From: Solirubrobacteraceae bacterium
GTDB lineage: Bacteria; Actinomycetota; Thermoleophilia; Solirubrobacterales; Solirubrobacteraceae
Assembly (NCBI GenBank): GCA_024710825.1
Contig: JANJUA010000073.1
Coordinates: forward strand, 1 to 9,196
Length of the DNA stretch: 9,196 nt
Direction of reading: 5' to 3'
The notes beneath the pieces are model-generated. The model had not been told where the DNA came from. It was given only the letters and a program-made list of their open reading frames with translations, and did no database searches. Position numbers and translations under genes: made by a program. Positions 1 to 5,868 of this stretch are shown here, piece by piece (within the stretch, counting starts at the first letter, position 1; every line of letters starts with the position of its first letter).

Positions 1-1083
1 GCGGGCACGCGCGCGGCGACGGAGTCGCTGACGCGCAAGCTGCGCGCGGCGCTCGCCTGCGAGGTGGTCGCCTACCACGCGGGGCTGGGGCGCGAGGCGC
101 GCGCGGCGGCGCAGCGGCGCTTCATGGGCGGCGAGGTCGACGTGGTCGTGGCGACCAACGCGTTCGGCATGGGCGTCGACAAGGCCGACGTGCGGACCGT
201 CTGCCACGCCTCGGTGCCGGGCTCGCTCGAGGCCTACTACCAGGAGGCGGGCCGCGCGGGGCGCGACGGCGCGCCGGCCCGCGCGCTGCTGTTCGCCGAG
301 AGCCGTGACAAGGGGCTGCACGTCTTCTTCATCGAGCGCGCCCAGGTGGACGACGCGCTGTTCATGCGGGTCGCCGAGCGCCTGCGGATGCGGGCCAGCG
401 ACGGCCGCTACGACCTCGGCCTCGACGAGCTCGTGGCCCAGGGCTGCGAGGCCGAGCAGGTGCGTTCGATCGTGGGTCATCTCGCGCGCGCGGGCGTGGT
501 CCAGCCGGCCCCTTCGGCGCCGGACCGCCTGAAGGGGCGGGTGCTGGGGCGCTTCGACGGGCGCGCCCGGGCGGCGTGCAAGGCGAGCGCGGCGGAGGCG
601 CAGCGCGCCCGCTGGCGGCAGTACCGGTCGATCTGGGGCTTCGTTGAGTCGCGCGGCTGTCGGCGGCGGGCGATCCTGCGCCACTTCGGCGACCACGCGG
701 CGCCGGCGCCGATGGAGGGCGTGGCGTGCTGCGACGCGTGCGCGCCGAAGGCGGCCGTGCCGCGGGCGGCTCGCGCGCCGGGACGGCAGGCGCGCGGTGG
801 CGGCGCCGCGCATGACCTCGATGCGGCGATCGTGGAGCTGGTGCGCGTGGCGGACCCGGCGGTCGGTCGGACGCGGGCGGTCGAGATCCTTCGCGGCGCG
901 CGCTCGAAGGCGATCCGGGAGCGCTCCTACGACGGCCTGCCGGCCTACGGCGCGTTCGCGGACCTGCGCGGCGAGGAGGTGCTGGCGCGCGTCGACGCGC
1001 TGCTGGACGCGGGCCGCCTGCGCTCGACCGGCGGCGCGTTCCCGAAGCTCACCCTCGCCCCGGGCCGGGAGGCCGCTGCGTGA
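1..1083 (+). CDS. recQ: ATP-dependent DNA helicase RecQ, C-terminal part (5' end outside window)
   Basis: Superfamily 2 3'-5' DNA helicase of the RecQ family, which unwinds DNA in recombination and repair. The frame is open from base 1, so the gene starts upstream; helicase motifs 0 to III are missing from view. Visible are the second RecA-like domain with YHAGL (motif IV region), ATNAFGMGVDKADVR (motif V, about bases 151-195) and QEAGRAGRDG (motif VI, 241-270, with arginine fingers). The zinc-binding subdomain follows, with one Cys at 658-660 and a CCDAC cluster at 727-741. The last ~90 residues (SKAIRERSYDGLPAYG and following) resemble an RQC winged helix, which binds the duplex. No HRDC domain follows, so this is a short RecQ form. 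Ligand spacing in the zinc site is unusual: CCxxC rather than the CxxCxxC of E. coli RecQ. The stop overlaps the purN start by 4 nt, suggesting co-transcription. Confidence 0.93.
   Translation, partial: AGTRAATESLTRKLRAALACEVVAYHAGLGREARAAAQRRFMGGEVDVVVATNAFGMGVDKADVRTVCHASVPGSLEAYYQEAGRAGRDGAPARALLFAESRDKGLHVFFIERAQVDDALFMRVAERLRMRASDGRYDLGLDELVAQGCEAEQVRSIVGHLARAGVVQPAPSAPDRLKGRVLGRFDGRARAACKASAAEAQRARWRQYRSIWGFVESRGCRRRAILRHFGDHAAPAPMEGVACCDACAPKAAVPRAARAPGRQARGGGAAHDLDAAIVELVRVADPAVGRTRAVEILRGARSKAIRERSYDGLPAYGAFADLRGEEVLARVDALLDAGRLRSTGGAFPKLTLAPGREAAA
1067..1072 (+). promoter_or_regulatory. Shine-Dalgarno sequence of purN
   Basis: GGGAGG lies inside the end of recQ, 7 nt before the GTG at 1080. 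This supports that GTG as the purN start over the only later candidate, a GTG at codon 32 that would remove the first beta strand. Confidence 0.7.
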
Positions 1084-1763
1084 GCAGCCCGCGCGACGGC
1101 GGCGTAGCCCCGGCCGGCGGCCTGCCCGGCGGCGATCCTACCCGTGCCCGGTCCACGCCCCTTTCGGTCGGCGTGCTCGCCTCGGGCTCCGGCACCAACC
1201 TCCAGGCGCTGCTGGACACCGTCCACGGCCGTGAGGCGCGGCTCGTCGCGGTGGCGTCCGACAAGCCCGGCGCGCGCGCCCTCGAGCGAGCCGCGGCGGC
1301 CGGCGTCCCGACGCGCGTCTTCCCGCGCGCGGACTTCGCCTCCCGCGAGGACCGCGACGCCGCCATCGCGGACTGGCTGGCGCAGCGGGGCGTGGAGCTC
1401 GTCGTGCTCGCCGGCTACATGCAGCTGTGCAGCGCCACGTTCCTCGCCCGCTTCCCCGACCGCGTGCTGAACGTCCACCCCGCGCTCCTGCCGGCGTTCC
1501 CGGGGATCGCCGCGATCGCGCAGGCGGTCGAGCACGGCGTGAAGGTCTTCGGCGTCACCGTGCACCTGGTGGACGAGGGCGTCGACACCGGCCCGATCGT
1601 CCTCCAGGCCGCGGCGGAGATCCCGAACGCGACCGACCCGGAGGCGGTCCACGAGGCGCTCCGGTCGCTCGAGCACCGCCTGCTTCCCGAGGCCGTCCGC
1701 CTCGTCGCCCGGGGCGCCCTGCGCCGCGACCCGTCGAACCCCCGCCGCATTCTCGTCGACTGA
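1080..1763 (+). CDS. purN: Phosphoribosylglycinamide formyltransferase (GART, PurN)
   Basis: Cytosolic enzyme of de novo purine synthesis. It transfers the formyl group of 10-formyltetrahydrofolate to GAR, giving FGAR. The 227-residue product has the phosphate/glycine loop ASGSGTNLQAL (about residues 34-44). The catalytic Asn-His pair is in NVHPALLPAFPG (N131, H133), and the catalytic Asp is in DEGVDTGPI (D169); these correspond to N106, H108 and D144 of E. coli PurN. A Gly/Pro-rich N-terminal extension of about 27 residues precedes the fold and makes the protein slightly longer than usual (~190-212). The start is GTG, overlapping the recQ TGA as GTGA and preceded by a good Shine-Dalgarno, so translation is probably coupled to recQ. 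The gene converges on the toxin gene, with 15 nt between the two stop codons. purH, its frequent partner, lies 2.5 kb downstream beyond a minus-strand block. Confidence 0.95.
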   Translation: MSSPRDGGVAPAGGLPGGDPTRARSTPLSVGVLASGSGTNLQALLDTVHGREARLVAVASDKPGARALERAAAAGVPTRVFPRADFASREDRDAAIADWLAQRGVELVVLAGYMQLCSATFLARFPDRVLNVHPALLPAFPGIAAIAQAVEHGVKVFGVTVHLVDEGVDTGPIVLQAAAEIPNATDPEAVHEALRSLEHRLLPEAVRLVARGALRRDPSNPRRILVD

Positions 1764-1778
1764 GCGGGGTCACTGTCC

Positions 1779-2099
1779 TCAGCCGGCGAGGCCGAGCACC
1801 GTGGCGAGCGCGTCGTCGACAGCACGCTGCTCGGCGGCGGACAGCCGGCCGGCCTGCTCGTCCAGCCGTTGGACGTCCACCGCGCGAACCTGCTCGACGA
1901 GCACCCGCGTCGGCTCGTCGCCGAACCTGACGACCGGCCGGAAGGTGGCCGGCGCCGCGCTGCGCGACGTGGGGGCGACGACGACGGTCGACAGCCCGAG
2001 CAGCTCGTCGACCTGCACGATCACCGCGTACCGCGCGCCTCGCTGCTCATGCCCTCGGCGGGCCGGGAGTCGTACGCGGTAGACGTCCCCGCGCGTCAC
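1779..2099 (-). CDS. MazF/PemK-type endoribonuclease toxin
   Basis: Predicted toxin of a type II toxin-antitoxin pair. MazF-family proteins are sequence-specific mRNA interferases that stop growth when the antitoxin is lost. The 106-residue product has the family's usual length and opening, RGDVYRV (residues 3-9). RYAVIVQ follows at 23-29, then STVVVAPTS (37-45), VLVEQVRAVD and a C-terminal helix ending in VLGL. R23 and T44 sit where catalytic Arg and Thr are placed in Bacillus MazF (R25 and T48), an alignment done from memory. The start is GTG at 2099, overlapping the antitoxin stop as GTGA. A GGAGG lies only 1 nt before it, too close to be a normal ribosome site, so translation probably depends on the upstream antitoxin, as is usual for such pairs. 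The residues look intact. Target sequence and actual toxicity are unknown. Confidence 0.88.
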   Translation of the reverse strand: MTRGDVYRVRLPARRGHEQRGARYAVIVQVDELLGLSTVVVAPTSRSAAPATFRPVVRFGDEPTRVLVEQVRAVDVQRLDEQAGRLSAAEQRAVDDALATVLGLAG

Positions 2100-2347
2100 G
2101 CCTCCGGCCAGTCGGCTCCGGCGGCGTCCATGTCGGACATGACCGCCACGCGGGCACGCCGGTCCGCCGGGTCTGAGGCCAACCGGCCGCTCTCCTCGGC
2201 CAGCGACGAACGCCGCCGACGCCGGTCACCTGCCTCGACGAGCGCCGCCCGCACCGCCTCGGACTCGTTGCGCCCCTCGCCCATGAGGAGCGCGAGGCTC
2301 CGCTCGGACTCGGAATCGAGGCGCGCACGAACCGTCCGTGAAGACAT
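2096..2347 (-). CDS. Ribbon-helix-helix-type antitoxin partner of the MazF-like toxin
   Basis: Predicted 83-residue antitoxin that would bind and neutralise the adjacent toxin and repress the shared promoter. Residues 1-39 fit a ribbon-helix-helix DNA-binding fold: a short strand (RTVRARLDSE), a helix, then NESEAVRAALVEAG as the second helix. The C-terminal half is rich in Arg, Asp and Ala and looks disordered, as expected for the toxin-binding tail; it ends SDMDAAGADWPEA. ATG at 2347 is preferred over an in-frame GTG two codons upstream, because the -10 hexamer would place the transcript's 5' end at this ATG and there is no Shine-Dalgarno. The gene overlaps the toxin by 4 nt. The assignment rests on position, size and fold pattern; sequence alone does not separate it from other RHH antitoxins (MazE-, ParD- or CopG-like). 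Confidence 0.8.
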   Translation of the reverse strand: MSSRTVRARLDSESERSLALLMGEGRNESEAVRAALVEAGDRRRRRSSLAEESGRLASDPADRRARVAVMSDMDAAGADWPEA

Positions 2348-2353
2348 GATCAC

Positions 2354-2359
2354 ATAGTA
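2354..2359 (-). promoter_or_regulatory. -10 element of a probable leaderless promoter for the toxin-antitoxin operon
   Basis: TACTAT on the minus strand fits TAnnnT and is followed by exactly 6 nt and then the antitoxin ATG at 2347, so transcription would start at or next to the A of the ATG. It sits in the only short AT-rich patch of this region (about 2347-2370). No good -35 hexamer is visible at 16-18 nt spacing, which is common for actinobacterial leaderless promoters. Confidence 0.5.
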
Positions 2360-2370
2360 GCACGAATTGT
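2358..2370 (-). promoter_or_regulatory. Imperfect palindrome, possible antitoxin operator
   Basis: GCACAATTCGTGC on the minus strand has GCAC/GTGC arms around an AT-containing centre and touches the -10 element. Ribbon-helix-helix antitoxins usually repress their own promoter by binding such short repeats, so this is a plausible operator. It is a single short palindrome without a second copy, so the call is weak. Confidence 0.35.
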
Positions 2371-2390
2371 GCCACGGATGCGCGGGCCAC

Positions 2391-2576
2391 TCAGCCCGCC
2401 TCGTCCCGCCAGTCCCCCGCCGCGTCCCCGTCGAGCCGGCGCAGCTCCTCGAGGTCGCGTCGCGACTCCTCGATGTCCTCCTCGACCCGCTCGGCCTCGC
2501 GCTCCATCGTGCGTTCGGAGCGCTCCATGTCGCGCTCGGCTCCCGCGACCTCCCGGTCTGCGTCCTGTGGCGTCAT
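2391..2576 (-). CDS. Small highly charged helical protein, function unknown
   Basis: Not recognised as a known family. The 61-residue product is almost entirely Glu, Arg, Asp, Ala and Ser, with repeated ER/ER-like spacing (ERDMERSERTMEREAERVEE, residues 14-33). A long amphipathic helix or coiled coil is likely from about residue 5 to 48, followed by a loose acidic tail. It has no signal peptide, membrane segment or Cys. ATG at 2576 is preceded by GGAAGG with an 8-nt spacer, and the stop is TGA at 2391-2393. It begins 29 nt after the stop of the upstream hydrolase gene on the same strand, so it is probably co-transcribed with it; the toxin-antitoxin pair downstream has its own promoter. The reading could in principle be chance in GC-rich DNA. 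The ribosome site, sensible start and tight fit between neighbours argue for a real gene. Confidence 0.6.
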   Translation of the reverse strand: MTPQDADREVAGAERDMERSERTMEREAERVEEDIEESRRDLEELRRLDGDAAGDWRDEAG

Positions 2577-2584
2577 GCCCCGAG

Positions 2585-2590
2585 CCTTCC
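2585..2590 (-). promoter_or_regulatory. Shine-Dalgarno sequence of the 61-aa protein
   Basis: GGAAGG on the minus strand lies 8 nt before ATG 2576. It sets the start of this short gene and is its main support. Confidence 0.55.
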
Positions 2591-2605
2591 CGCCGTCCGC
2601 GGGCG

Positions 2606-4183
2606 TCAATCCGCGACGTGCGCCGTGGCCGACTCCCGCTCGCCGGACCGGCCCCGCCCGACCACGCGCACGGCCACGGGGCCGGTGCCCTTCGGCAGCA
2701 CGATCATCCGTCCCAGGCGCGCCGGACGCCAGTGTCCGCGGATCCGCACCCGCGCCTGGGCGCCGCGCAGCCCGCGCCCCGTCACCCGCAGCGTCAACGC
2801 GCGTCCCGAGCGCTCGATCCGCAGCGCGCTGCCCTGCTCCGGCTGAAGCGCCAGCGCCCGGCCGCCCCGCACCCGCAGGCGCTCGGAGCAGCGCGGCACG
2901 GCCGCGCTCAGCCGGTGCGAGCCCAGCACCGGCGCACTGACGACGGCGCGGCCCTGGCAGCGCAGCGAAGCGCCGTCCAGGAGCAGCACCACCGCGTTGC
3001 GCCCCTGCCGCGGCAGCCTGCGGCCGTTGCCCGCGGTGTCCATCGAGCGGAAGCCCGCGCGGGTGACGACCGGCATCCGGGCCGTCCGGGGTTGCAGCGG
3101 CTGCGGCAGCGGCTCGACCGTCGCGGGCGGCGGGGTCACCGCGTCCGGCGCCTCGACGGGCGCCGGCGGCTGGTCGCACGGAGCGGACGCGGCGCCCGCG
3201 CCCACCGCCGCGACGGTCGTCGCGGAGACGTCGGTCTGGTTGAGCAGCGTGTTCGGCGTCAGGAACGTCAGCGAGCCGCTGTGCACGACCGGGAACAGCT
3301 GCGATCCCACGGGCTGGAACCCGGGTGCCGGGATCGGCTGCAGCATGATCGACGTCGCGCGCTGCCCGAGCGCGCTCGCCTGGCCCACGATCCCGTCGCT
3401 CGCGTTGTAGTACTCCAGCGGGAACAGCGGGAGGCTGAGCCAGTTCCCGCCCATCACGGCGACCGGGCACCCGAGCTGCTGCTGCGGGTTCCACCCGGCG
3501 AGGAACGTGCTCGTGAGCTGCTCGATCGCCGTCGGACCGAGCGACTGGAACTCGGCCTGGATCACGGCGAGCACCGCCTCGCAGACGATCTGCTCGACCT
3601 GGTTGCTCTCCTTGCACTGCCCGTTGACGAGCGTCTCGGCGAGGTCGGCGCCGAAGGATCCCGTGTGCGGCGTGCCGAGCGTCGTCAGCGACTGGACCCG
3701 CGGCCCGCCGGCCGACGCGAGCTGCGTGATCGCCGAGCGCGACCACAGCCCGCCGGCGGAGTGGCCGACCAGGTTGACCGTGTCGACCCCGTAGGACGAC
3801 TGGAGGAAGCCGAGCAGCTCGCCGAGCGCCCTGCCGTTGGCGTCGATGTCGCCGTTGGAGTCGATCGTGGCGCTCGCGGGCGGGGCGGGCTGGCCGGCGG
3901 CGAGGCACGCCGGCGGCGGCGCCGTCCCCGTGTTGGCGATCGGCGCGGTGAACACCGCCAGGCCCGCGGCGCGCAGCGCGGCGGGCGGCCCGTTCGGATC
4001 CCCCCACGTCGGCCCCTCCCGCCCGGCGCACTCCTCGGCGGACGTCGTGAACGGCGACGACGTGTCGAACCCCGAGACGAGGACGACGGCGGTCGTGGCC
4101 TTCGCGGCGGCCGGCGCCAGCGCCAGGCCGAGGATGGAGAGAGCAGCCGCGAGGAGCCGCCTCCGGACGTCCGTGTCGCGCAT
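2606..4183 (-). CDS. Secreted alpha/beta-hydrolase (lipase/esterase-like) with extra C-terminal domain
   Basis: Predicted extracellular serine hydrolase, 525 residues; substrate unknown, lipase or esterase most likely. Residues 1-29 form a signal peptide: RRR, then the hydrophobic LLAAALSILGLALAPAAA, with cleavage near AKA. The alpha/beta-hydrolase domain covers about 30-335. It has a first strand VVLVSGFD, the nucleophile elbow VGHSAGG (S142), LGTPHTGS typical of lipases, a likely acid in NASDGIVG (D263) and a likely catalytic His in FPVVHSGS (H301). Six Cys in this part could form disulfides. A Pro-rich linker (about 337-366) leads to a C-terminal domain of about 155 residues, rich in Arg and short beta-like stretches, with two Cys and no family I recognise. 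The start ATG 4183 has no Shine-Dalgarno, but a TAGCAT element 6 nt before it suggests a leaderless transcript. The gene is divergent from purH and precedes the small helical gene. Confidence 0.85.
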   Translation of the reverse strand: MRDTDVRRRLLAAALSILGLALAPAAAKATTAVVLVSGFDTSSPFTTSAEECAGREGPTWGDPNGPPAALRAAGLAVFTAPIANTGTAPPPACLAAGQPAPPASATIDSNGDIDANGRALGELLGFLQSSYGVDTVNLVGHSAGGLWSRSAITQLASAGGPRVQSLTTLGTPHTGSFGADLAETLVNGQCKESNQVEQIVCEAVLAVIQAEFQSLGPTAIEQLTSTFLAGWNPQQQLGCPVAVMGGNWLSLPLFPLEYYNASDGIVGQASALGQRATSIMLQPIPAPGFQPVGSQLFPVVHSGSLTFLTPNTLLNQTDVSATTVAAVGAGAASAPCDQPPAPVEAPDAVTPPPATVEPLPQPLQPRTARMPVVTRAGFRSMDTAGNGRRLPRQGRNAVVLLLDGASLRCQGRAVVSAPVLGSHRLSAAVPRCSERLRVRGGRALALQPEQGSALRIERSGRALTLRVTGRGLRGAQARVRIRGHWRPARLGRMIVLPKGTGPVAVRVVGRGRSGERESATAHVAD

Positions 4184-4189
4184 GGAGGC

Positions 4190-4195
4190 ATGCTA
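4190..4195 (-). promoter_or_regulatory. -10 element of a probable leaderless promoter for the hydrolase gene
   Basis: TAGCAT on the minus strand is followed by 6 nt (GCCTCC) and then the ATG at 4183, the same geometry as at the antitoxin gene. There is no purine-rich ribosome site in the upstream bases; the spacer is in fact pyrimidine-rich. No clear -35 hexamer is seen. Confidence 0.45.
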
Positions 4196-4207
4196 ACCGT
4201 CTCGCGA

Positions 4208-4213
4208 TAACCT
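4208..4213 (+). promoter_or_regulatory. Candidate -10 element of purH
   Basis: TAACCT (within GATAACCT) fits TAnnnT and would start a transcript near 4220, giving a purH leader of about 49 nt. It lies back to back with the hydrolase promoter in an 85-bp divergent intergenic region. No -35 match is visible and the call is weak, but purH needs a promoter here because the gene upstream of it points the other way. Confidence 0.35.
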
Positions 4214-4268
4214 GCGGAGCATCTCCGCCGAAGCGCCCGCATCCTCCGCCCTCACCGCACCCGGTGAG

Positions 4269-5810
4269 GTGCGCGTCCGCCGTGCCCTCCTGTCGGTCTC
4301 CGACAAGCGCGGCGTGGTCGACTTCGCCAAGGGCCTCGCCGCCCTCGGCGTCGAGCTCGTCTCCACCGGCGGCACCGCCCGCGCGCTGCGCGACGCCGGC
4401 CTGGACGTCCGCGCCGTCGACGACCTCACGGGCTTCGCGGAGATGATGGACGGCCGCGTCAAGACGCTGCACCCGAAGCTCCATGCCGGGATCCTCGGCG
4501 TCCGCGACAACGCGGACCACGTCGCCGCCGCGGACGAGCGCGGCGTCGAGTGGATCGACCTCGTCTGCGTGAACCTCTACCCGTTCGAGCGGACCGCCGC
4601 CCGCCGCGACGCCGCCGACGCGGAGATCATCGAGGACATCGACATCGGCGGCCCGACGATGATCCGCGCCGCGGCGAAGAACCACGCGTTCACCGCCGTC
4701 GTCGTGAGCCCCGAGGCCTACGACGCCGTGCTCGCGGAGCTGGAGGCCGGCGACGGCCGCCTGGGGCTCGACACCCGCCGCTCGCTCGCGGGCGAGGCGT
4801 TCGCGCTCACCGCCCGCTACGACACCGCGATCGCGCGCTGGTTCTCCGAGCAGGTCCAGGACTTCCCGCCGCTGTTCCTGCGCGCCTTCGAGAAGCTCAC
4901 CGACCTCCCCTACGGCGAGAACCCGCATCAGCGGGCCGCGCTCTACACGCAGATCGGCGCCCGCCGCCACGTCCTGTCGATGGTCAAGCAGCACCACGGC
5001 AAGGAGCTGTCGTTCAACAACCTGCTCGACCTCGACGCCGCGCGCGCGATCCTGCGCGAATTCGAGGAGCCGGCCTGCGTGATCGTCAAGCACAACAACC
5101 CGTGCGGCGCCGCGCTGGCCGACACGCCGCTGGAGGCCTACCGCCGCGCCTTCGCCTGCGATCCGGTGAGCGCGTTCGGCGGCATCATCGCCTTGAACCG
5201 CCCGGTGGACGCCGAGCTCGCCGAGGCGCTCAGCGGGCAGTTCGTCGAGGTGCTCATCGCGCCCGGCTACGGCGACGGGGCGCTGGAGGTCCTCACCCGC
5301 AAGCCGAACGTCCGCCTGCTCGAAGACGGCGAGCGGCGCGCGCCGGCGGGCGTCAGGCTCGACCTGCGCCAGCTCGACGGCGGCCTGCTCGTGCAGGACT
5401 CCGACGGCGAGACGACCGCGCGCTCGGCGATGGAGGTCGCGGGCGCCACGCCGCCCGCCGACGCCCAGTGGGGCGACCTCCTGTTCGCCTGGCAGATCGC
5501 CAAGCACGTGAAGTCCAACGCGATCGTGCTGGCGAAGGACCGCGCGACGGTCGGCATCGGCGCGGGGCAGATGAGCCGCGTCGACTCGGTGCGCCTGGCG
5601 ATCGAGAAGGCGCAGTCGCCGCTGGAGGGCGCCGTGCTCGCCTCAGACGCGTTCTTCCCGTTCGCCGACGGTCCCCAGGCCGCGATCGACGCGGGCGTGA
5701 CGGCGATCGTGCAGCCGGGCGGCTCCAAGCGCGACGACGAGGTCGTCGCCGCCGCGGACGCCGCGGGCGTGGCGATGGTCTTCACGGGCCGCCGCCACTT
5801 CAAGCACTGA
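4269..5810 (+). CDS. purH: Bifunctional AICAR formyltransferase / IMP cyclohydrolase (PurH)
   Basis: Catalyses the last two steps to IMP: formylation of AICAR by 10-formyltetrahydrofolate, then ring closure of FAICAR. The 513 residues match the usual family length. The N-terminal MGS-like cyclohydrolase domain (about 1-195) opens RRALLSVSDK and contains VSTGGTA, KTLHPKLHAGIL (K65-L76), NLYPF (Y104), DIDIGGPT (D125) and K137. The C-terminal transferase domain has YGENPHQ, FNNLLDLDAA, the catalytic KHNNPCGAA (K274, H275), DPVSAFGG, and the end RHFKH, close to the usual RHFRH. GTG 4269 is the first standard start codon in a frame open from 4197, and the next residues match the family's N-terminus. 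No Shine-Dalgarno lies at normal distance; GGTGAG directly abuts the start. It is separated from purN by the 1779-4183 minus-strand genes and converges on the GT-C pair. Confidence 0.97.
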   Translation: MRVRRALLSVSDKRGVVDFAKGLAALGVELVSTGGTARALRDAGLDVRAVDDLTGFAEMMDGRVKTLHPKLHAGILGVRDNADHVAAADERGVEWIDLVCVNLYPFERTAARRDAADAEIIEDIDIGGPTMIRAAAKNHAFTAVVVSPEAYDAVLAELEAGDGRLGLDTRRSLAGEAFALTARYDTAIARWFSEQVQDFPPLFLRAFEKLTDLPYGENPHQRAALYTQIGARRHVLSMVKQHHGKELSFNNLLDLDAARAILREFEEPACVIVKHNNPCGAALADTPLEAYRRAFACDPVSAFGGIIALNRPVDAELAEALSGQFVEVLIAPGYGDGALEVLTRKPNVRLLEDGERRAPAGVRLDLRQLDGGLLVQDSDGETTARSAMEVAGATPPADAQWGDLLFAWQIAKHVKSNAIVLAKDRATVGIGAGQMSRVDSVRLAIEKAQSPLEGAVLASDAFFPFADGPQAAIDAGVTAIVQPGGSKRDDEVVAAADAAGVAMVFTGRRHFKH

Positions 5811-5868
5811 TCGCCCGCGGGGCCCCTTCGGCGGCCACCGGCCACCATGCCCTCCGTGACGGTCTCGG
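5811..5868 (+). other. Short convergent intergenic region between purH and the glycosyltransferase gene
   Basis: This 58-nt gap separates two convergent stop codons. It holds a tandem 7-bp repeat (GGCCACC twice, 5833-5846) and a GGGGCCCC palindrome with no loop. No hairpin followed by a T tract is visible on either strand, so if termination occurs here it does not use a classical intrinsic terminator. Confidence 0.5.

Noticed and set aside
945..1676. Minus-strand 243-codon frame antisense to recQ and purN
   Set aside because: Low-complexity Arg/Asp/Val-rich product opposite a certain purN; a shadow of its codon bias.
1760..1782. CTGAG/CTCAG inverted repeat between the convergent stops of purN and the toxin gene
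   Set aside because: It is only 5 bp with a 13-nt loop and no T tract, and it arises largely because two TGA stop codons face each other. It is too weak to call a terminator.
2369..4210. Long plus-strand open frame opposite the hydrolase gene
   Set aside because: The Arg/Pro/Ala-rich product has no domain pattern, while the minus strand encodes a clear signal peptide and GHSAGG hydrolase.
2391..5507. Open minus-strand frame of over 1000 codons spanning the hydrolase and purH regions
   Set aside because: It runs antisense to purH and out of frame with the hydrolase, and its composition (runs of Arg, Ala, Gly) is typical of shadow frames in GC-rich DNA. Only its last 61 codons, with their own ATG and ribosome site, look real.
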